A stretch of DNA of 64,000 nucleotides from positions 6,702,512 to 6,766,511 of the forward strand of contig JASSKH010000009.1 of the NCBI GenBank assembly GCA_031763025.1. The letters are read 5' to 3'. Numbering within the stretch: position 1 is the first letter of the stretch; every line of letters starts with the position of its first letter. The stretch is from Macrocystis pyrifera (taxonomy: Eukaryota > Sar > Phaeophyceae > Laminariales > Laminariaceae). Made by a program: the position numbers and the translations under genes. Below are positions 1 through 30,601 of this stretch, piece by piece. The notes beneath the pieces were generated by a model that saw only the letters and a list, made by a program, of their open reading frames with translations, did no database searches and was not told where the DNA came from.

Positions 1-18309
<18,309 letters not shown>

Positions 18310-18338
<29 letters not shown>

Positions 18339-18396
18339 ATCTAGATCGATTTTGATCCGCTACAGGAGGAGGCGTGTGTCTTGCGGGGGTAGATTA
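18310..18396. repeat. Tandem copy of the TPR gene's terminal coding segment
   Basis: The final codons and stop (GCAGGACGCGTGTTTCTCG then GGGGGTAGAT, about 18311-18340) recur just downstream as AGGAGGAGGCGTGTGTCTTG then GGGGGTAGAT (about 18363-18393). The second copy lies in the 3' UTR and keeps the stop context. Confidence 0.6.
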
Positions 18397-19141
18397 GATT
18401 TTTACCTGCCCTCGGTTGGTACGAAACCTGAGGAGTAACAGTGGTCTACTTTCGGCGGGGCGGGGGGGGGGGCTTGCAGCGAAACTGCTTTCGGCTTTCT
18501 GGGAGCGCGACCTTTGCAGCAACCCCGTATCTGCTGTCGATCGATAAGGAGCACCCACACGTCGAAGAGGCAACGGTTTAGGATGACCAACTGTGCCGTA
18601 GATCCTAACCTGCCGTTCTGACGTGTTGCGTGCAAGATCTATGCAGAGCAGAGCAGAGCAGAGATCCCGACGCGGCAGGAAACATTTGTCCTGCGGTAGC
18701 AGCAGCAGTACGAGTAGATCATGAAGACTTGTACAGCTCCAAAACCCGGGACATCATGAGCTTCTATCACTCAATAGATCATGCAAATCAGGCCCATACA
18801 TATCTGCCCTGAAATGTCTATAGATCGCAACGAGGGGATCGAGTATTTTGTCCGATATGCGTGGTGACATCTGATCTGACCCGCCAAGACTTGAAACCTT
18901 TCGCTGCTGCTGTGATACCAACCTCGAGCAATCCGTGAGAGCAAAGGCTATCCTGTACGTACTTGGTAAGCTTTCGTGTATAACAGCAGCAGCAGCAGTA
19001 GTACAGCGCGGTTTGCTGAGCGCGATTTCTCAATCCAAATTTCTTCGTAGCGTCTCTTCTTCGCGTTGTTGATCTTTCGCAGCAGCATCGATAGAAGGAC
19101 CGCTTGATCTTCATGCGAGTGTCCAATCGTCCCTTACATTC

Positions 19142-19300
19142 CGCCCAGGATGATACAGCTATCGCCGCCGCCAAGTACGGAGGGGTCTGCGCACCAACCT
19201 TTTGACTCTTGAAACTGTCGCCGACCTTATGTGCGTCTGGTGGACTGCGTAACAAGTACGCCGGACGCTTCAAGCGATTCCGAAAACTAGCTCTCGCTTC
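19142..19300 (-). CDS. Possible exon, unknown protein
   Basis: On the minus strand, after a T-rich tract and an AAG acceptor near 19300, the frame reads RASFRNRLKRPAYLLRSPPD and continues through HKVGDSFKSQKV and PPYLAAAIAVSSWAE. A GTAAGG donor follows near 19138. The residue mix looks like real coding sequence, but I cannot name the family or find joining exons. Confidence 0.3.
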
Positions 19301-19349
19301 AAGAACGAAAAAAAGCAGGGCTGTTCACGAGTCATGATCCAGCCCGCGA

Positions 19350-19500
19350 ATCGGGTCAGGGGGTCTCTAAAACCTCGCGGGTCGGGTCCGGTCGGGTGAA
19401 AAGGTACTCGAAATCTCACGGGTCGAGTCGGGTCGGTTCGGGTCGAGTTAGGTGACCCCATCCGGCCCAAACCCGCGAGCTTTGACCCGACCGGGAACAG
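19350..19500. repeat. GGGTC-rich low-complexity block
   Basis: Repeated CGGGTCGGGTC, CGGGTCGAGTC and GGGTCGAGTTAGG units. No frame in it is credible. Confidence 0.6.
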
Positions 19501-21212
19501 CCTTGAAAAAAAAAGGGGCCAAGAGAGGCCTTGCCGTGCTCAAAAAGACCGGTGTCTCACGTACACGTAGCGCAGTTGGTCGGTGACGTTATATCTATAT
19601 ATGCAGGCAGAGGAACGAGCCACAACGTGATACTTGCCACTCCCCTCCTTCTACCTCTCCCCACCGCCCCCTCCCCCCCCACAAAAAAAGACAGCTGCTT
19701 TGTGAACCCCGCTATTCAACTCTCTCTCACAGCGCTTCTGCCGACGAGATTGCCACACGAAATCGTTTCACACTTTGTCGAGGAAAAATCGGGGAAGAAG
19801 AAGAAAGAGAGGGAAAAAAAAAAAAAAAACATGTTGCGGACGGACGGGAAAAAAGGCCAAACAGAGAAGCCAAAAAATGGCAGCACATATTTGTATTGTA
19901 TGGTATGCATAGGGGAGGGGCTACGTACACCTTTGTTTTCGACCTTTCGTTTTCGTCGTTCCCTTATAACCTTGTTAAGAACGGGCCTGCGAAAAAAAGA
20001 GAACCCACTCTGAAATTCCCGGTAACTTTTCCCCAAAAAAGTGGGGGTGCAGCTCTTAAGGGGTAGCAAAAAAAAAAAAAAAAAAACCACCAAAAAAAAA
20101 AAAGACACCGCGACATCACCGACTCGTCGATACACAGCATATGCGCACAGCGCAGGGGGGAGAGGAGAATGGGGACCAGCGGCCGCAGAAAGGGCTCGCC
20201 CAGCAAGGGGCCGATAACGATAGAGTTGCCTTGCCTTAAGGTTTCCGTTTTCCTTCTCCGGCTATAAATGCGGCACCCACGCGTCAGGGACCAACTCGAC
20301 AACTTGGCCCGTCACGGTCTTGGGCAGGAAGGAGTCGATTCAACCCAACGTCCTCCCTCCACCCTAGCACTAGCACACTAGGGCGGTTTGCTCGCGGTAT
20401 GAATGCACCCTGAATAAAATATGCCCCGATGCTTCGCGTGGTGAGGCTACGCGTGGCCGGGTTGGGCAGTCAAAGCTCACAGCAATCCCAACTGTCTCAC
20501 ACCAAAATCTCAAACCCTCCACGCCACATTAGTCCCATCGGAACAGCCACAACAACCAATCAGAACGCCATATATTCGAAACCCCACCCTTTCACACCAA
20601 TCCAATCCAGCGGCGCCTCCCCCCCCGCAACCCCCCAGTTCAGGTCCGCGAAAAACGTCAAAGGAATAGAAACTCCCATCATCTTCCCCTGCGATACAGC
20701 AGCAGACAAGGGAGGCGTTCCGCACGAAATGACACACACGCAGTCGTAGCGGGAGGGAGCCGGACATTTACGTTTTTTTCTCAAGACTATCAACATTTCC
20801 TCAGAATTTTCACAGACTATACGTACGTAGAAGGACAAAGGGCCTATGCAGCATTTCTTGCTTGGTTTGATTTGGCTACGCTCCTTCGTGCAGTGTCTGG
20901 CACGGCGCTTGGATCGATCTCGTTTAGCTTTGCCTCTACTAGTCTGCGGTGATGTTGATGTTCGATGTCTTACGCCAACCTGTGACAACATGACTTGCGC
21001 CAGATACGGGTTTATCTCTATAGAGGACGAATAGGTCAGTAGGTGCACTGGGTGCGCTGATGTCGTAGGGTAGAAAAAACGGTGAAGTGTGAAGACAACG
21101 TACAACACAGTACCGTTGTGATAAGACCGTTGTGTATCCATAACCGAGTTAGATCGACGGACGACACGGCTGGCTGCGCAGGGGTGGTGAGCGCAAGAAG
21201 TCGGTCACTTCG
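19501..21212. other. Intergenic stretch with no supported gene
   Basis: Contains several A runs (19813-19829, 20070-20086, 20090-20103), which produce Lys- or Phe-rich false frames, and a family E-like block at about 21028-21107 (GGGTGCGCTGATGTCG, GTGTGAAGACAACG). I found no splice-consistent exon. Confidence 0.5.
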
Positions 21213-21430
21213 TCAGTCAGTCAGTCAGTCAGTCAGTCAAGCAGTCGGTCAGTCAAACAGCCCGTCATCCAAACAGTCCATCAGTCAAACTAATCAGTCA
21301 TGCTGTCAAACCAGTCAGTCATGCCGTCAAACCATCATACAGTCAGTCAATCACTCAGTCAGACACTCAACACTTACAATCAAATCAGCCGATCACAATC
21401 AGTCAGCCGGTCAAATCACAATCAGCCGAA
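21213..21430. repeat. (CAGT)n-derived repeat
   Basis: A clean (CAGT)n run at about 21213-21238 degrades into CAGTCAAAC, CAGTCATGC and CAATCAGCC units up to the PITH gene stop. The Ser/Gln-rich frame is an artefact. Confidence 0.75.
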
Positions 21431-21446
21431 CCAACCCGCCAGTGAC

Positions 21447-23144
<1,698 letters not shown>

Positions 23145-23159
23145 CTTAACGCGCGGTCA

Positions 23160-23318
23160 TATCGTGATTGATGGTCAAAACAATGGAGAGAAGAGGGAGG
23201 AGGAGGAAATGGGGATAGGAGCGGGGGGTGGGGTGGGTTTGGTATCTCGATACCTGGTCATGGTTATTATGGTCAAAACAATAGAGGAAAGAGGGAGGAG
23301 GCGGGAATGGGGAGGGCG

Positions 23319-23320
<2 letters not shown>
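23160..23320. repeat. Short tandem duplication
   Basis: ATGGTCAAAACAATGGAGAG at about 23170 recurs as ATGGTCAAAACAATAGAGGA at about 23270. The intervening units GAGGGAGGAGG and GGAATGGGGA are also repeated, so this is an imperfect direct repeat of about 100 bp. Confidence 0.55.
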
Positions 23321-23361
<41 letters not shown>

Positions 23362-23434
23362 TGGGGGGGGGGTGAGGGGGTGGGGTGGGGGGGGGGGGGG
23401 GGGCGCGGGGGGGGGGGGGGGGGGGGGGGGGGGG
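23320..23434. repeat. Clustered poly-G tracts
   Basis: G runs of about 41 (23320-23360) and about 28 (23407-23434) with G-rich spacers. The sequence stays hard to interpret up to the assembly gap. Confidence 0.85.
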
Positions 23435-23713
23435 TTCGCGCATATATTTTGGAGCATGACAGTACCGTGCACGGTGAAAAAAAGGTCCGGGCGGCACCTT
23501 CGATTGGTTGGGGGACTCTCGAGGCTGACGGACGGTGACAGCCCGAACCGAAAACTCGACATGCATCCAAGCAGTCGACGGAGCTTGCCCAAGCTACTAA
23601 CTCGCCTGCCGTCGCCGCGGAACGAGGCGCTACTCATCAGTAGCCGACGAGCACTTCAGTCGATAGACGCTCTAAAAAAACAGCAAACAAAAAAGCTCAA
23701 CAACTGACCCGAC

Positions 23714-23813
23714 NNNNNNNNNNNNNNNNNNNNNNNNNNNNNNNNNNNNNNNNNNNNNNNNNNNNNNNNNNNNNNNNNNNNNNNNNNNNNNNNNNNNNNN
23801 NNNNNNNNNNNNN
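23714..23813. other. Assembly gap (100 N)
   Basis: Exactly 100 N, the usual placeholder for a gap of unknown size. It lies upstream of the visible PITH exons and may hide the rest of that gene. Confidence 0.99.
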
Positions 23814-23853
23814 TCTCGCGCTTTCCGCTGATCAATTTTCACGCGAGAAAAAA

Positions 23854-23933
23854 GTCCCTACGGTGAGACTCGAACCCACGAACCTGACCTTCAGTAGGCA
23901 CGCGGGCCACCAACCAACCCACCGGGTGGGGAC
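23854..23933 (-). tRNA. tRNA-like sequence, probable pseudogene
   Basis: On the minus strand, an 80-nt segment has complementary ends (GTCCCCAC and GTAGGGAC, 7 of 8 pairs), a D-arm-like GGGTTGGTTGGTGGCCC, and a good T arm and B box (GTGGGTTCGAGTCTCAC, five-pair stem). Six T follow directly, as in a Pol III terminator. The middle CCTACTGAAGGTCAGG looks like an anticodon arm with a GAA loop that has lost one base, so the stem does not pair. This suggests a decayed tRNA or a tRNA-derived element. Confidence 0.4.
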
Positions 23934-24403
23934 GCCGGATGATACCCACAGCAGTTAATCTGACCTGAGCATCTAATTCCAAGTGTTTGGTCCCGACGAG
24001 GGAGTGCAATCCTCATGCGGATAATTACGGTAAACCAAACCTCTCGGGGACTCCAGGCCGGGGAAAAAAAATGCCGATACCATCATACATACACGAGTGA
24101 TGACTGACTAGAGAGACGGCCGGCCACTCGGGCGCGTGATGTGGTGACTGGGGTATACGACGACACAAAGCTTTGGTGTCCGAATTTTACAACGAACGAT
24201 GCGAGGAAGCCGTATATACAATAACGCCGCACGGACGCAGGCAGCATGATCTTCTTACCGACTGCCGGTACCGCGTAACTTCTGGGCGTAGACGGGTCGA
24301 TAGCACAAGCATTAGTATCAATTAATAGTAAATGTATCATTTCTTCTGGTCATGTATTTATAATAATAGGGCTTTGTTCCAGGGGGGAGGGGGTAGGGGT
24401 CAA

Positions 24404-24501
24404 CAGCAGTCCTTTCACAGGACTGCAGTCCCGTTTTGGGGACAAATTACTTAGAATTAGACTGGTTTCTCCCCGAAACGGGACTGCGGCTCTAAAAGGG
24501 T
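24404..24501. mobile_element. MITE family B, copy 1
   Basis: Ends are inverted: AGGACTGCAGTCCCGTTTTG on the left and CCCCGAAACGGGACTGCGG then CTCTAAAAGGGTT on the right, around an AT-rich centre. The same ends recur at 24644, 35847, 52338 and 59933. Confidence 0.6.
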
Positions 24502-24524
24502 TGGTTGATACTCGTAGCCCTTCC

Positions 24525-24640
24525 ATTACGGGGGGCCACGGCAGTAGTAAATAGGACCAAATATTGTTATTAACAGTACAAGTATCTGAACACATAGGTT
24601 TTTGCGTGTACCGTAGGTCCTACCAACTACGGACCCCCGT
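24525..24640. mobile_element. MITE family A, copy 5
   Basis: Opens ATTACGGGGGGCCACGG and closes CCAACTACGGACCCCCGT. It lies between two family B copies. Confidence 0.75.
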
Positions 24641-24643
24641 CAA

Positions 24644-24800
24644 TAGGACTGGAGTCCCGTTCTGGGAACGAACCAGTCAGATTCTAAAGCAATAAGAAAA
24701 TGTCCCCAAAACGTTTTGGAGGACAAACCACTCAAAATTCTACAGTCAGTCCCACTACTGCTGTACACTTTTAATAGTTTGTCTTCCAAAACGAGACTGA
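24644..24800. mobile_element. MITE family B, copy 2 (enlarged, diverged)
   Basis: AGGACTGGAGTCCCGTTCTGG at the left and TTGTCTTCCAAAACGAGACTG at the right, with internal repeats of AAACCACTCAAAATTCTA type. Confidence 0.5.
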
Positions 24801-24868
24801 GGCCCGGCCTGCTTCGTGTGGCCGATGCTGTTTATTTGTACCCATAATACCTGTTGCTGGATTTCGTA

Positions 24869-24935
24869 ATATTACGGGGGTCCATAGTTAATAGGACCTA
24901 TGGTATACATAAAAACCTATATAGATACAACTATA
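24869..24935. mobile_element. MITE family A, copy 6 (half)
   Basis: ATTACGGGGGTCCATAGTTA and the adjoining TAGGACCTATGGTATACAT, then it breaks off. The right terminus is missing. Confidence 0.65.
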
Positions 24936-25242
24936 ATTACGATTTTTGAGGTCGTTGTCACTTGCTAGCTCTTGGCAGACAGACCGACTGATAGACAGCT
25001 CTTCGCAAACAGCCCTTCTTCTTTGAAACAGCCGAACAGCCAAACAGCCAAACAACCTTTCTTCTTTCTTCTTCGCAAACTGCAACCAATAGACAGCTCT
25101 TCGCACAACGCCTAGAAGAGGCGTCTCGCCTTCGACGAACGGCATCTAGATGCAGCTGTAGGCGGCCAAGCTGCTTGCTGCTGTCGGTGGCGAACCTGCT
25201 GGTGCTGCAACCCCCGCCTCTCCCTTCTCCACGCCCCCTAAG

Positions 25243-25884
25243 CTCACCTCCCCCTCGTCGAGAGGCGCGTGGTCCTCGCCCTCTGGCAAGAGAGCGGCAA
25301 CGACAAAGACCGACCTGGTGCCGACTGTTGTTTGCGACCGGTGCACGGACCAGCACTTACTTACTTGCCCAAGAACTCCGCGCCTGGTGGCAAAAACGTG
25401 GCCTTCGCCACCTGCGAGGATCTCATGTGCGATGGTGGCGGGATCATCCTGTATTGGGCAACCAACTGCGAGTTATGTGCTCGCCCGATCAAGGAAGGGA
25501 CTGTCTCGTACTCCCTCGAGACTGCTGACAGTGGTGAGTGTCTTGGGTCTATTGTTGAATGCTGTCTGTTGCCAGTACGTTTTTTTGGGGTTTTCAATTG
25601 CCTTTTTGCATACAAACTACCTCAAAGCGTTTATTATTTTTTGGACTCATCCATGCTCGTTCTTTCCCTTCGTGCGTTGCGTCGGCTCCTCTTACACAGT
25701 GCACGCGAACGCGCACATGCACAACTGTTTGCGGGACGTGAACGAAGAAACGAAGGATTCAGCTGTCGCCGTCACCGCTGCACCGAACGATGTGAGTGCT
25801 GTTGCTACTGTGGTGCATTTTCGGTGCGCACGATTTCTATGTGTACATGTTTTGGTGACCCTACGTACCCCCTTTGCTCGTTTC

Positions 25885-25917
<33 letters not shown>

Positions 25918-26092
25918 TGTGCACTTGCTGCTGCTGTGCACTTGCTGCTGCTGTAGTGCTGCTGCGTTGTTGCCGTGCGTCATGCTGGAAGCGTACATAT
26001 TTTCGGATCGTCAATAAAATTCCGTAGGTTTCGCGATGGCGGCATACTAGGGTACATCATGCTTTTGTTCTTCCCATATTTTCATATCGTTG

Positions 26093-26139
<47 letters not shown>

Positions 26140-26869
26140 ACGCTGCGGCGATTCATTGCAGCTTCTGCTGCTGCTAATGCTGTAGCTGCTTCTGCTGCTA
26201 ATGCTGCCGCAATATCCACTGAATGTTCGTATGTACTCGGATTATTGTTTTTTTATTGGTCGTTTTTGTACCCAAATGGTTCTTTTGATACGTGAAAAAT
26301 ATTTTTGTCGTTTTGCTCCTGCATTTTGCGTACGTACTGCTTTTTCTCGTTTTTGGCTTGATTTTTTTTCCTATCGTTGCTATGCTGCTGCTGTGGTGCT
26401 GTTGCGTTGTTGCTGTACATCATGCTGCACTTGTGTGTGTACATATTTCTGTATCGTCACTGAATTTCCGTAGGTATTGCGATCGCGGCATACCAGGGTA
26501 CATAGTTTTCTTCTTCCTTATTTTCATATCGTTGCTATGTTGTTGCTGCCAACGCGGATTATTGTTTTTGTTGGCCGTTTTTGTACCCAAATGTTTTTTT
26601 TTTTACGTAAAAAAAATATTTTGGTCGTTTTGCTCCTGCATTTTGCGTACGAACTACTTTTTCTCGTATTTTAGCTTGGTTCTTTTCGTATTGTTGCTAT
26701 GCTGCTGCTGCTGCGTTGTTGCCGTACAGCATGCGGGGGTGGGTCTATCTATAGTGAGGTACCAAAAATACTTTTCGGACGGACTCGGGGTACATACTTT
26801 TTTTCTTCCTTCTATTCATATCGTTGCTATGCTGCTGCTGCTGCTGCCAACGCTGTGGCGATCCGTTGC

Positions 26870-26900
<31 letters not shown>

Positions 26901-28246
26901 AGTGGTGCCGCAATATTCACTGAATGTTCGTATGTACTCGGATAATTGTGTTTCTTGGTCGTTTTGTCGTTTTGTGGCGCTGCTGCGTTGTTCTCGTACA
27001 CATCATGCTGGACATGATTTGTGTGCACTTGTGCGTGTGTACATATTTCTGTATCGTCAACGATTTTTTTTTGTGGTGTTGCTGCGTTGTTGCCGTACAT
27101 CATGCTGGACGTGATTCGTGTGTGTATTACACTCGTGTGTGTGTACATATTTCTGTATCGTCAATAATTACCGTACGTTTTGCGATTGCGGCCGACCAGG
27201 GTACGTAGTTTTTTTTCTTCCTCCTTTTCATATCGTTGCTATGCTGCTGCTGCTGCAGCCAACGTTGCGGCGATCCGTTGCTGCTGCTGCTGCTGCTGCT
27301 GCTAATGCTAATAATAATGCTGCCGCAATATTCACTGGATGTTCGCATGTACTCGGATTATTGTTTTTCTTGATCGTTTTTGTACCTAAATGGTCGTTTG
27401 GGTACCTGGAAAAAATATTTTTGTCATTTTGCTGCTGCATTTTGCGTACGTACTGCTTTTTCTCGTTTTGGGCTTCGTTCTTTCCATATAGCTGCTACGC
27501 TGCTGTGGTGCTGCTGCTGCTTTGTACATCATGCTGGTCATTTGTGTGTACATATTTTTGTTTCGCCAATGAAATTCCGTAGTTTTTGCGGTCGCGGCAT
27601 ACCAGGGTACATACTTTGTTTCTTCTTTTTTATCATATCTTTGCTATGCCGCTACAGCTGCCAACGCTGCGGCGATCCATTGCTGCTTCTGCTGCTGCTA
27701 ATGTTTCTAATGCTGCCGCAACCACTGCTCGAAGCCGTTGCGGCTGCTGCTGCTGCTGCTGCTGATACTGCTAATGCTGGCTCAATATCCACTGATTGTT
27801 CTTATGTATTCGGATTACTGTTTTTCTTGGTCGTTTTTGCACCCAAATGGTCGTTTTGGTACGTTAAAAAAAAATGTTTTGGCCGTTTTCCTGCTGCGTT
27901 TTACGCATGTACTTGCTGCTTCTGCTGCTGCTGCTGCCGTCGTATAGCAAGCGATTACGTACTGCTGTTGTGCCGCTGTAGAGCAGTACAAATAATGAAC
28001 TGCTGCCCCCCCCCCCCCCCCTTCCCCCCCCCCCGCCATTTCCTGCGCGCCACTCCCGCCCCGCGCACCCTGTTTACTTCGACCAGGTCGGTGGCAAGTG
28101 CTACAACTGCCGCCTGACGGACTCCATCATCAAAGACGGAGACATCATCAAGCGCAAGAAGACTCCCTTCTATTTCGCCTGCTCCAGGGCTTCGCGGAAT
28201 TCCGAAGCAGGACGCCGAGCAGATTGTCTCCATCCAGGACGAATGA
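25243..28246 (+). CDS. Cys/His-containing protein of unknown function (three exons seen)
   Basis: Exons: 25243..25533 (after the acceptor CCCCCTAAG), 25700..25791 and 28087 onward. Phases agree (1 out/1 in, then 0 out/0 in), and both donors are GTGAGT. The protein contains TNCELCARPIKEGTVSYSLE, VHANAHMHNCLRD and GGKCYNCRLTDSIIKDGD. The CxxC pairs with a later His/Cys cluster suggest zinc-binding fingers, possibly LIM- or PARP-type, but the spacing fits no family I can name. The last exon changes best frame near 28190: one frame stays open to 28515, while a second reads GIPKQDAEQIVSIQDE and stops at 28246. This could be an indel or an unseen intron. The 5' end is not identified. Confidence 0.45.
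25880..27960. repeat. Satellite array with embedded CTG tracts
   Basis: A degenerate unit of roughly 300-450 bp is repeated five or six times. Landmarks are GTACATATTTCTGTATCGTC (about 25992, 26438, 27039, 27143, 27547), TTTCATATCGTTGCTATGC, a (CTG)n tract, CCAACGCTGCGGCGATCC, ATTCACTGAATGTTCG and TTTTGCTCCTGCATTTTGCG. It fills most of the intron 25792-28086. Long plus-strand frames here are Leu/Cys-rich artefacts. Confidence 0.8.
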
Positions 28247-28696
28247 GAGGCAACAAATTGTTCCCACATTTCCCAAAATCACGACTATTTCTCCCTACAC
28301 ATACCCAACGGGTTCAACAGCGGACAGATCCACATTCTGGGCCTCCCGCCTCGTTACTACAGCAGCCTGGAAGACTATTTACATACCATGTCTCATCCAA
28401 ACTCCTATGCTGGCTAAATCGAAATCGCGGCCCCGCCCAGCAACTATACAACATTTCCATAACCGTTGTCGTTGCCGGCACTGCTGCTTTCCCCTCTGTC
28501 CCGAACCTTCCTTGAAACAACAGCCTGTATGTTGTATATCATCCACATGCTATGCACTACTCCACTCTCTCCCCGCACTGATGAAATACGTTATCCTTGT
28601 TATTAGACGAATGCCACATTCTTACTCTTGCGTCACCCGATCTTACGTTTCACATTACATTCACAAATAAACGCGATTATTACATCCTTCACCGTT

Positions 28697-28925
28697 TCTT
28701 ACACAAATACATTTAGTTTGGTTGGCTTTGGGTATTGCCCCAATTGCAATATAACTGGCAATATAACTGCAATTGGCGTCATAACATTTAGTTTGGTTGG
28801 CTTTGGGCTATTACCCCAATTGCAATATAACTGCAATTGGCGTCAAAGCCCAAAGCCAACCAAAACTGCAATTGGCGTCATAGCCCAAAGCCAACCAAAC
28901 TAAATGTATTTGTGCAAGAAACGAC
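28697..28925. mobile_element. Foldback element with long inverted ends
   Basis: About 40 bp at each end are inverted copies: GTTTCTTACACAAATACATT plus TAGTTTGGTTGGCTTTGGG on the left, and the reverse complement ending ATTTGTGCAAGAAAC on the right. Between them ATTGCAATATAACTGCAATT and GGCGTCA units repeat in both orientations. It could form one large hairpin. Confidence 0.85.
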
Positions 28926-28950
28926 GGAATACCCACTCCGAAGGAAAGCC

Positions 28951-29018
28951 TTGTATTTACCTGTTTTTACTAACAAAATTTGGTCCCATTAACTACGAGT
29001 ATGGACCCCCCCGTAATA
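28951..29018. mobile_element. MITE family A, copy 7 (right half)
   Basis: TTTACCTGTTTTTACTAAC through GGTCCCATTAACTACGAG and GGACCCCCCCGTAATA. The left terminus is absent. Confidence 0.6.
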
Positions 29019-29210
29019 GTACGTAACGTAGTCCTCCATTTTTGTACGCAAATCGTCGTTTTCTTTTCCCTTCGAAGCCCCCGAGGTTCTAATTCAGTCA
29101 GTATTTGTACCTGGTACCTTGTACAGCAGTAACTTTTTTTATAAGAGCACGCTATGCCAGAGCAATGCTCTGCTCGTGTACTCGGTTTCAACTGCTGTGG
29201 TGTATTCATG

Positions 29211-29211
<1 letters not shown>

Positions 29212-29252
<41 letters not shown>
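29212..29252. repeat. (CTG)n tract
   Basis: About 13 GCT/CTG triplets in sequence with no supported gene. They give a short poly-Ala or poly-Gln false frame. Confidence 0.8.
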
Positions 29253-29254
<2 letters not shown>

Positions 29255-29585
29255 AGGTGTTGCGTCTGATGATGCTGCTGGTGTTGTCCACGGCGAACAT
29301 GGCGGCACGTACAGCAAAATTAGAACTACAAGCACATGTCTATGCATACACTACAAGCACTATATATCCATACTGTACGCACCCGTGTATCATACGTGGC
29401 ACAGCGGTAGCTCCGGAGTGACCATATCGTCGTAAGGGTAGTAGTAGATCCATCCACTGACGTGCACTCCCGCGATCGCCTCCTACATCAGGTACAGCAG
29501 CAGTAGTACCTCGCACCAGGTACCAGGTACTTTGCTTCTTCGATACCAGTAAACACTATACCAGTATACCGGTACTCACTTGCAG

Positions 29586-29771
29586 ATAAGGTCTGTGATG
29601 TCTCGAACTTCCAGGTCGTTCGTCTGCGGGGGTTGCGCTCCTCCCGCCGCAGCAGCGCTCCCTCTGCCACACGCAAAAATCCTCGTGTCAGATCTCGAGC
29701 CGCAGTCACAGCAAGCAAGGCACGCCACAGCAGGCGCTTTCCTTCCGCTCTCGAGAAGGGGGGGGCAAATC
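29586..29771 (-). CDS. Possible Cys-rich exon, unknown gene
   Basis: The minus strand has a good acceptor (GGTTTTCTCAG near 29772) and a good donor (GTGAGTACC near 29585) enclosing an open frame with VACLACCDCGSRSDTRI, FACGRG and DLEVRDITDLICK. The CxxCCxCG cluster may bind metal. I found no neighbouring exon to join, so this is a candidate only. Confidence 0.35.
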
Positions 29772-30463
29772 TGAGAAAACCGAGTGCAGGTACAACAACG
29801 ATCCGATACTTTTGTCGTCGGCAACCCCCCCTTCCCTCCCTTTTCAGCCCCAATAAACGGTATCTTCGACAACGCTGCTATGTTACCTACGCAAGAAGCG
29901 CTCACCCTGAGGCCATCATGTTGACTGCTGTGCGGCGCTAAGGTTTTTCCGGTCACCCAAAGATTGTCGCACTGCTGGGCGGTGTTCCAAATCTGACAAG
30001 GTGGGTTTTGCTATATGTGTACCGTGAATATGTATACTAGGGGTCGGGGGGACACTTCTCAGAAGATCCTGGGAGCGGTGTGGGCCTCTGTGGCAACCTG
30101 GCTCATGTCCTTGGGTGTATACTTTCTCGCCGAAGGATGCAGAAGGTGTTGCTGCACCCTAGCTGATGGTCTGTATCCATCGCTCATAACCATGGAGGTT
30201 GCGCGTGCCTGTCTCCGTTCTGGGTTCATGGCGGAGGAATTGATCACCACTTAGGTTCCGGTTCGAATTCTCCAACACATGAAACCGTCATTGATCGATA
30301 TAACGACCACAACGACCCAACGACCCCGCAACCCCACCTTCCGATCGTTCTGATCGTTTATTTTTGCCGTTTACCACTTTACTGCGGCACGCCGCAAACA
30401 TCCGCCGTGTGCAACAGCAGCAGCAGCCGTGCCGCAGCGCCGTGCAAAGCTACCGGCACCAGC

Positions 30464-30601
30464 ATGGGGACTTGTTCGTCCAGCCTGAAGAAGCGCACCT
30501 CGACGGTGCACGACATCGATCATGCGGGGGCAGCGGCAGCGGGGAAGAAAGGGGCGGACACCAAGGCGGGGAAAAAAACAATACTGGCATTGAAGCAGTA
30601 G
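30464..30601 (+). CDS. Short ORF with possible acylation motif
   Basis: ATG in a fair context (CACCAGCATGG) opens 45 codons ending at TAG. The start MGTCSSSLKKR fits N-myristoylation at Gly2 with a possible palmitoylated Cys4, and the rest is Lys/Ala-rich. It lies 1.7 kb upstream of the modular gene on the same strand, but a stop precedes the nearest donor (CAGGTAACG), so I do not join them. It may be a small protein, an exon remnant or chance. Confidence 0.25.
   Translation: MGTCSSSLKKRTSTVHDIDHAGAAAAGKKGADTKAGKKTILALKQ

Noticed and set aside
25146..25346. A minus-strand coding alternative opposite the first Cys-rich exon
   Set aside because: The frame is open and plausible in composition, but the plus strand has acceptor, donor and phase agreement with two further exons.
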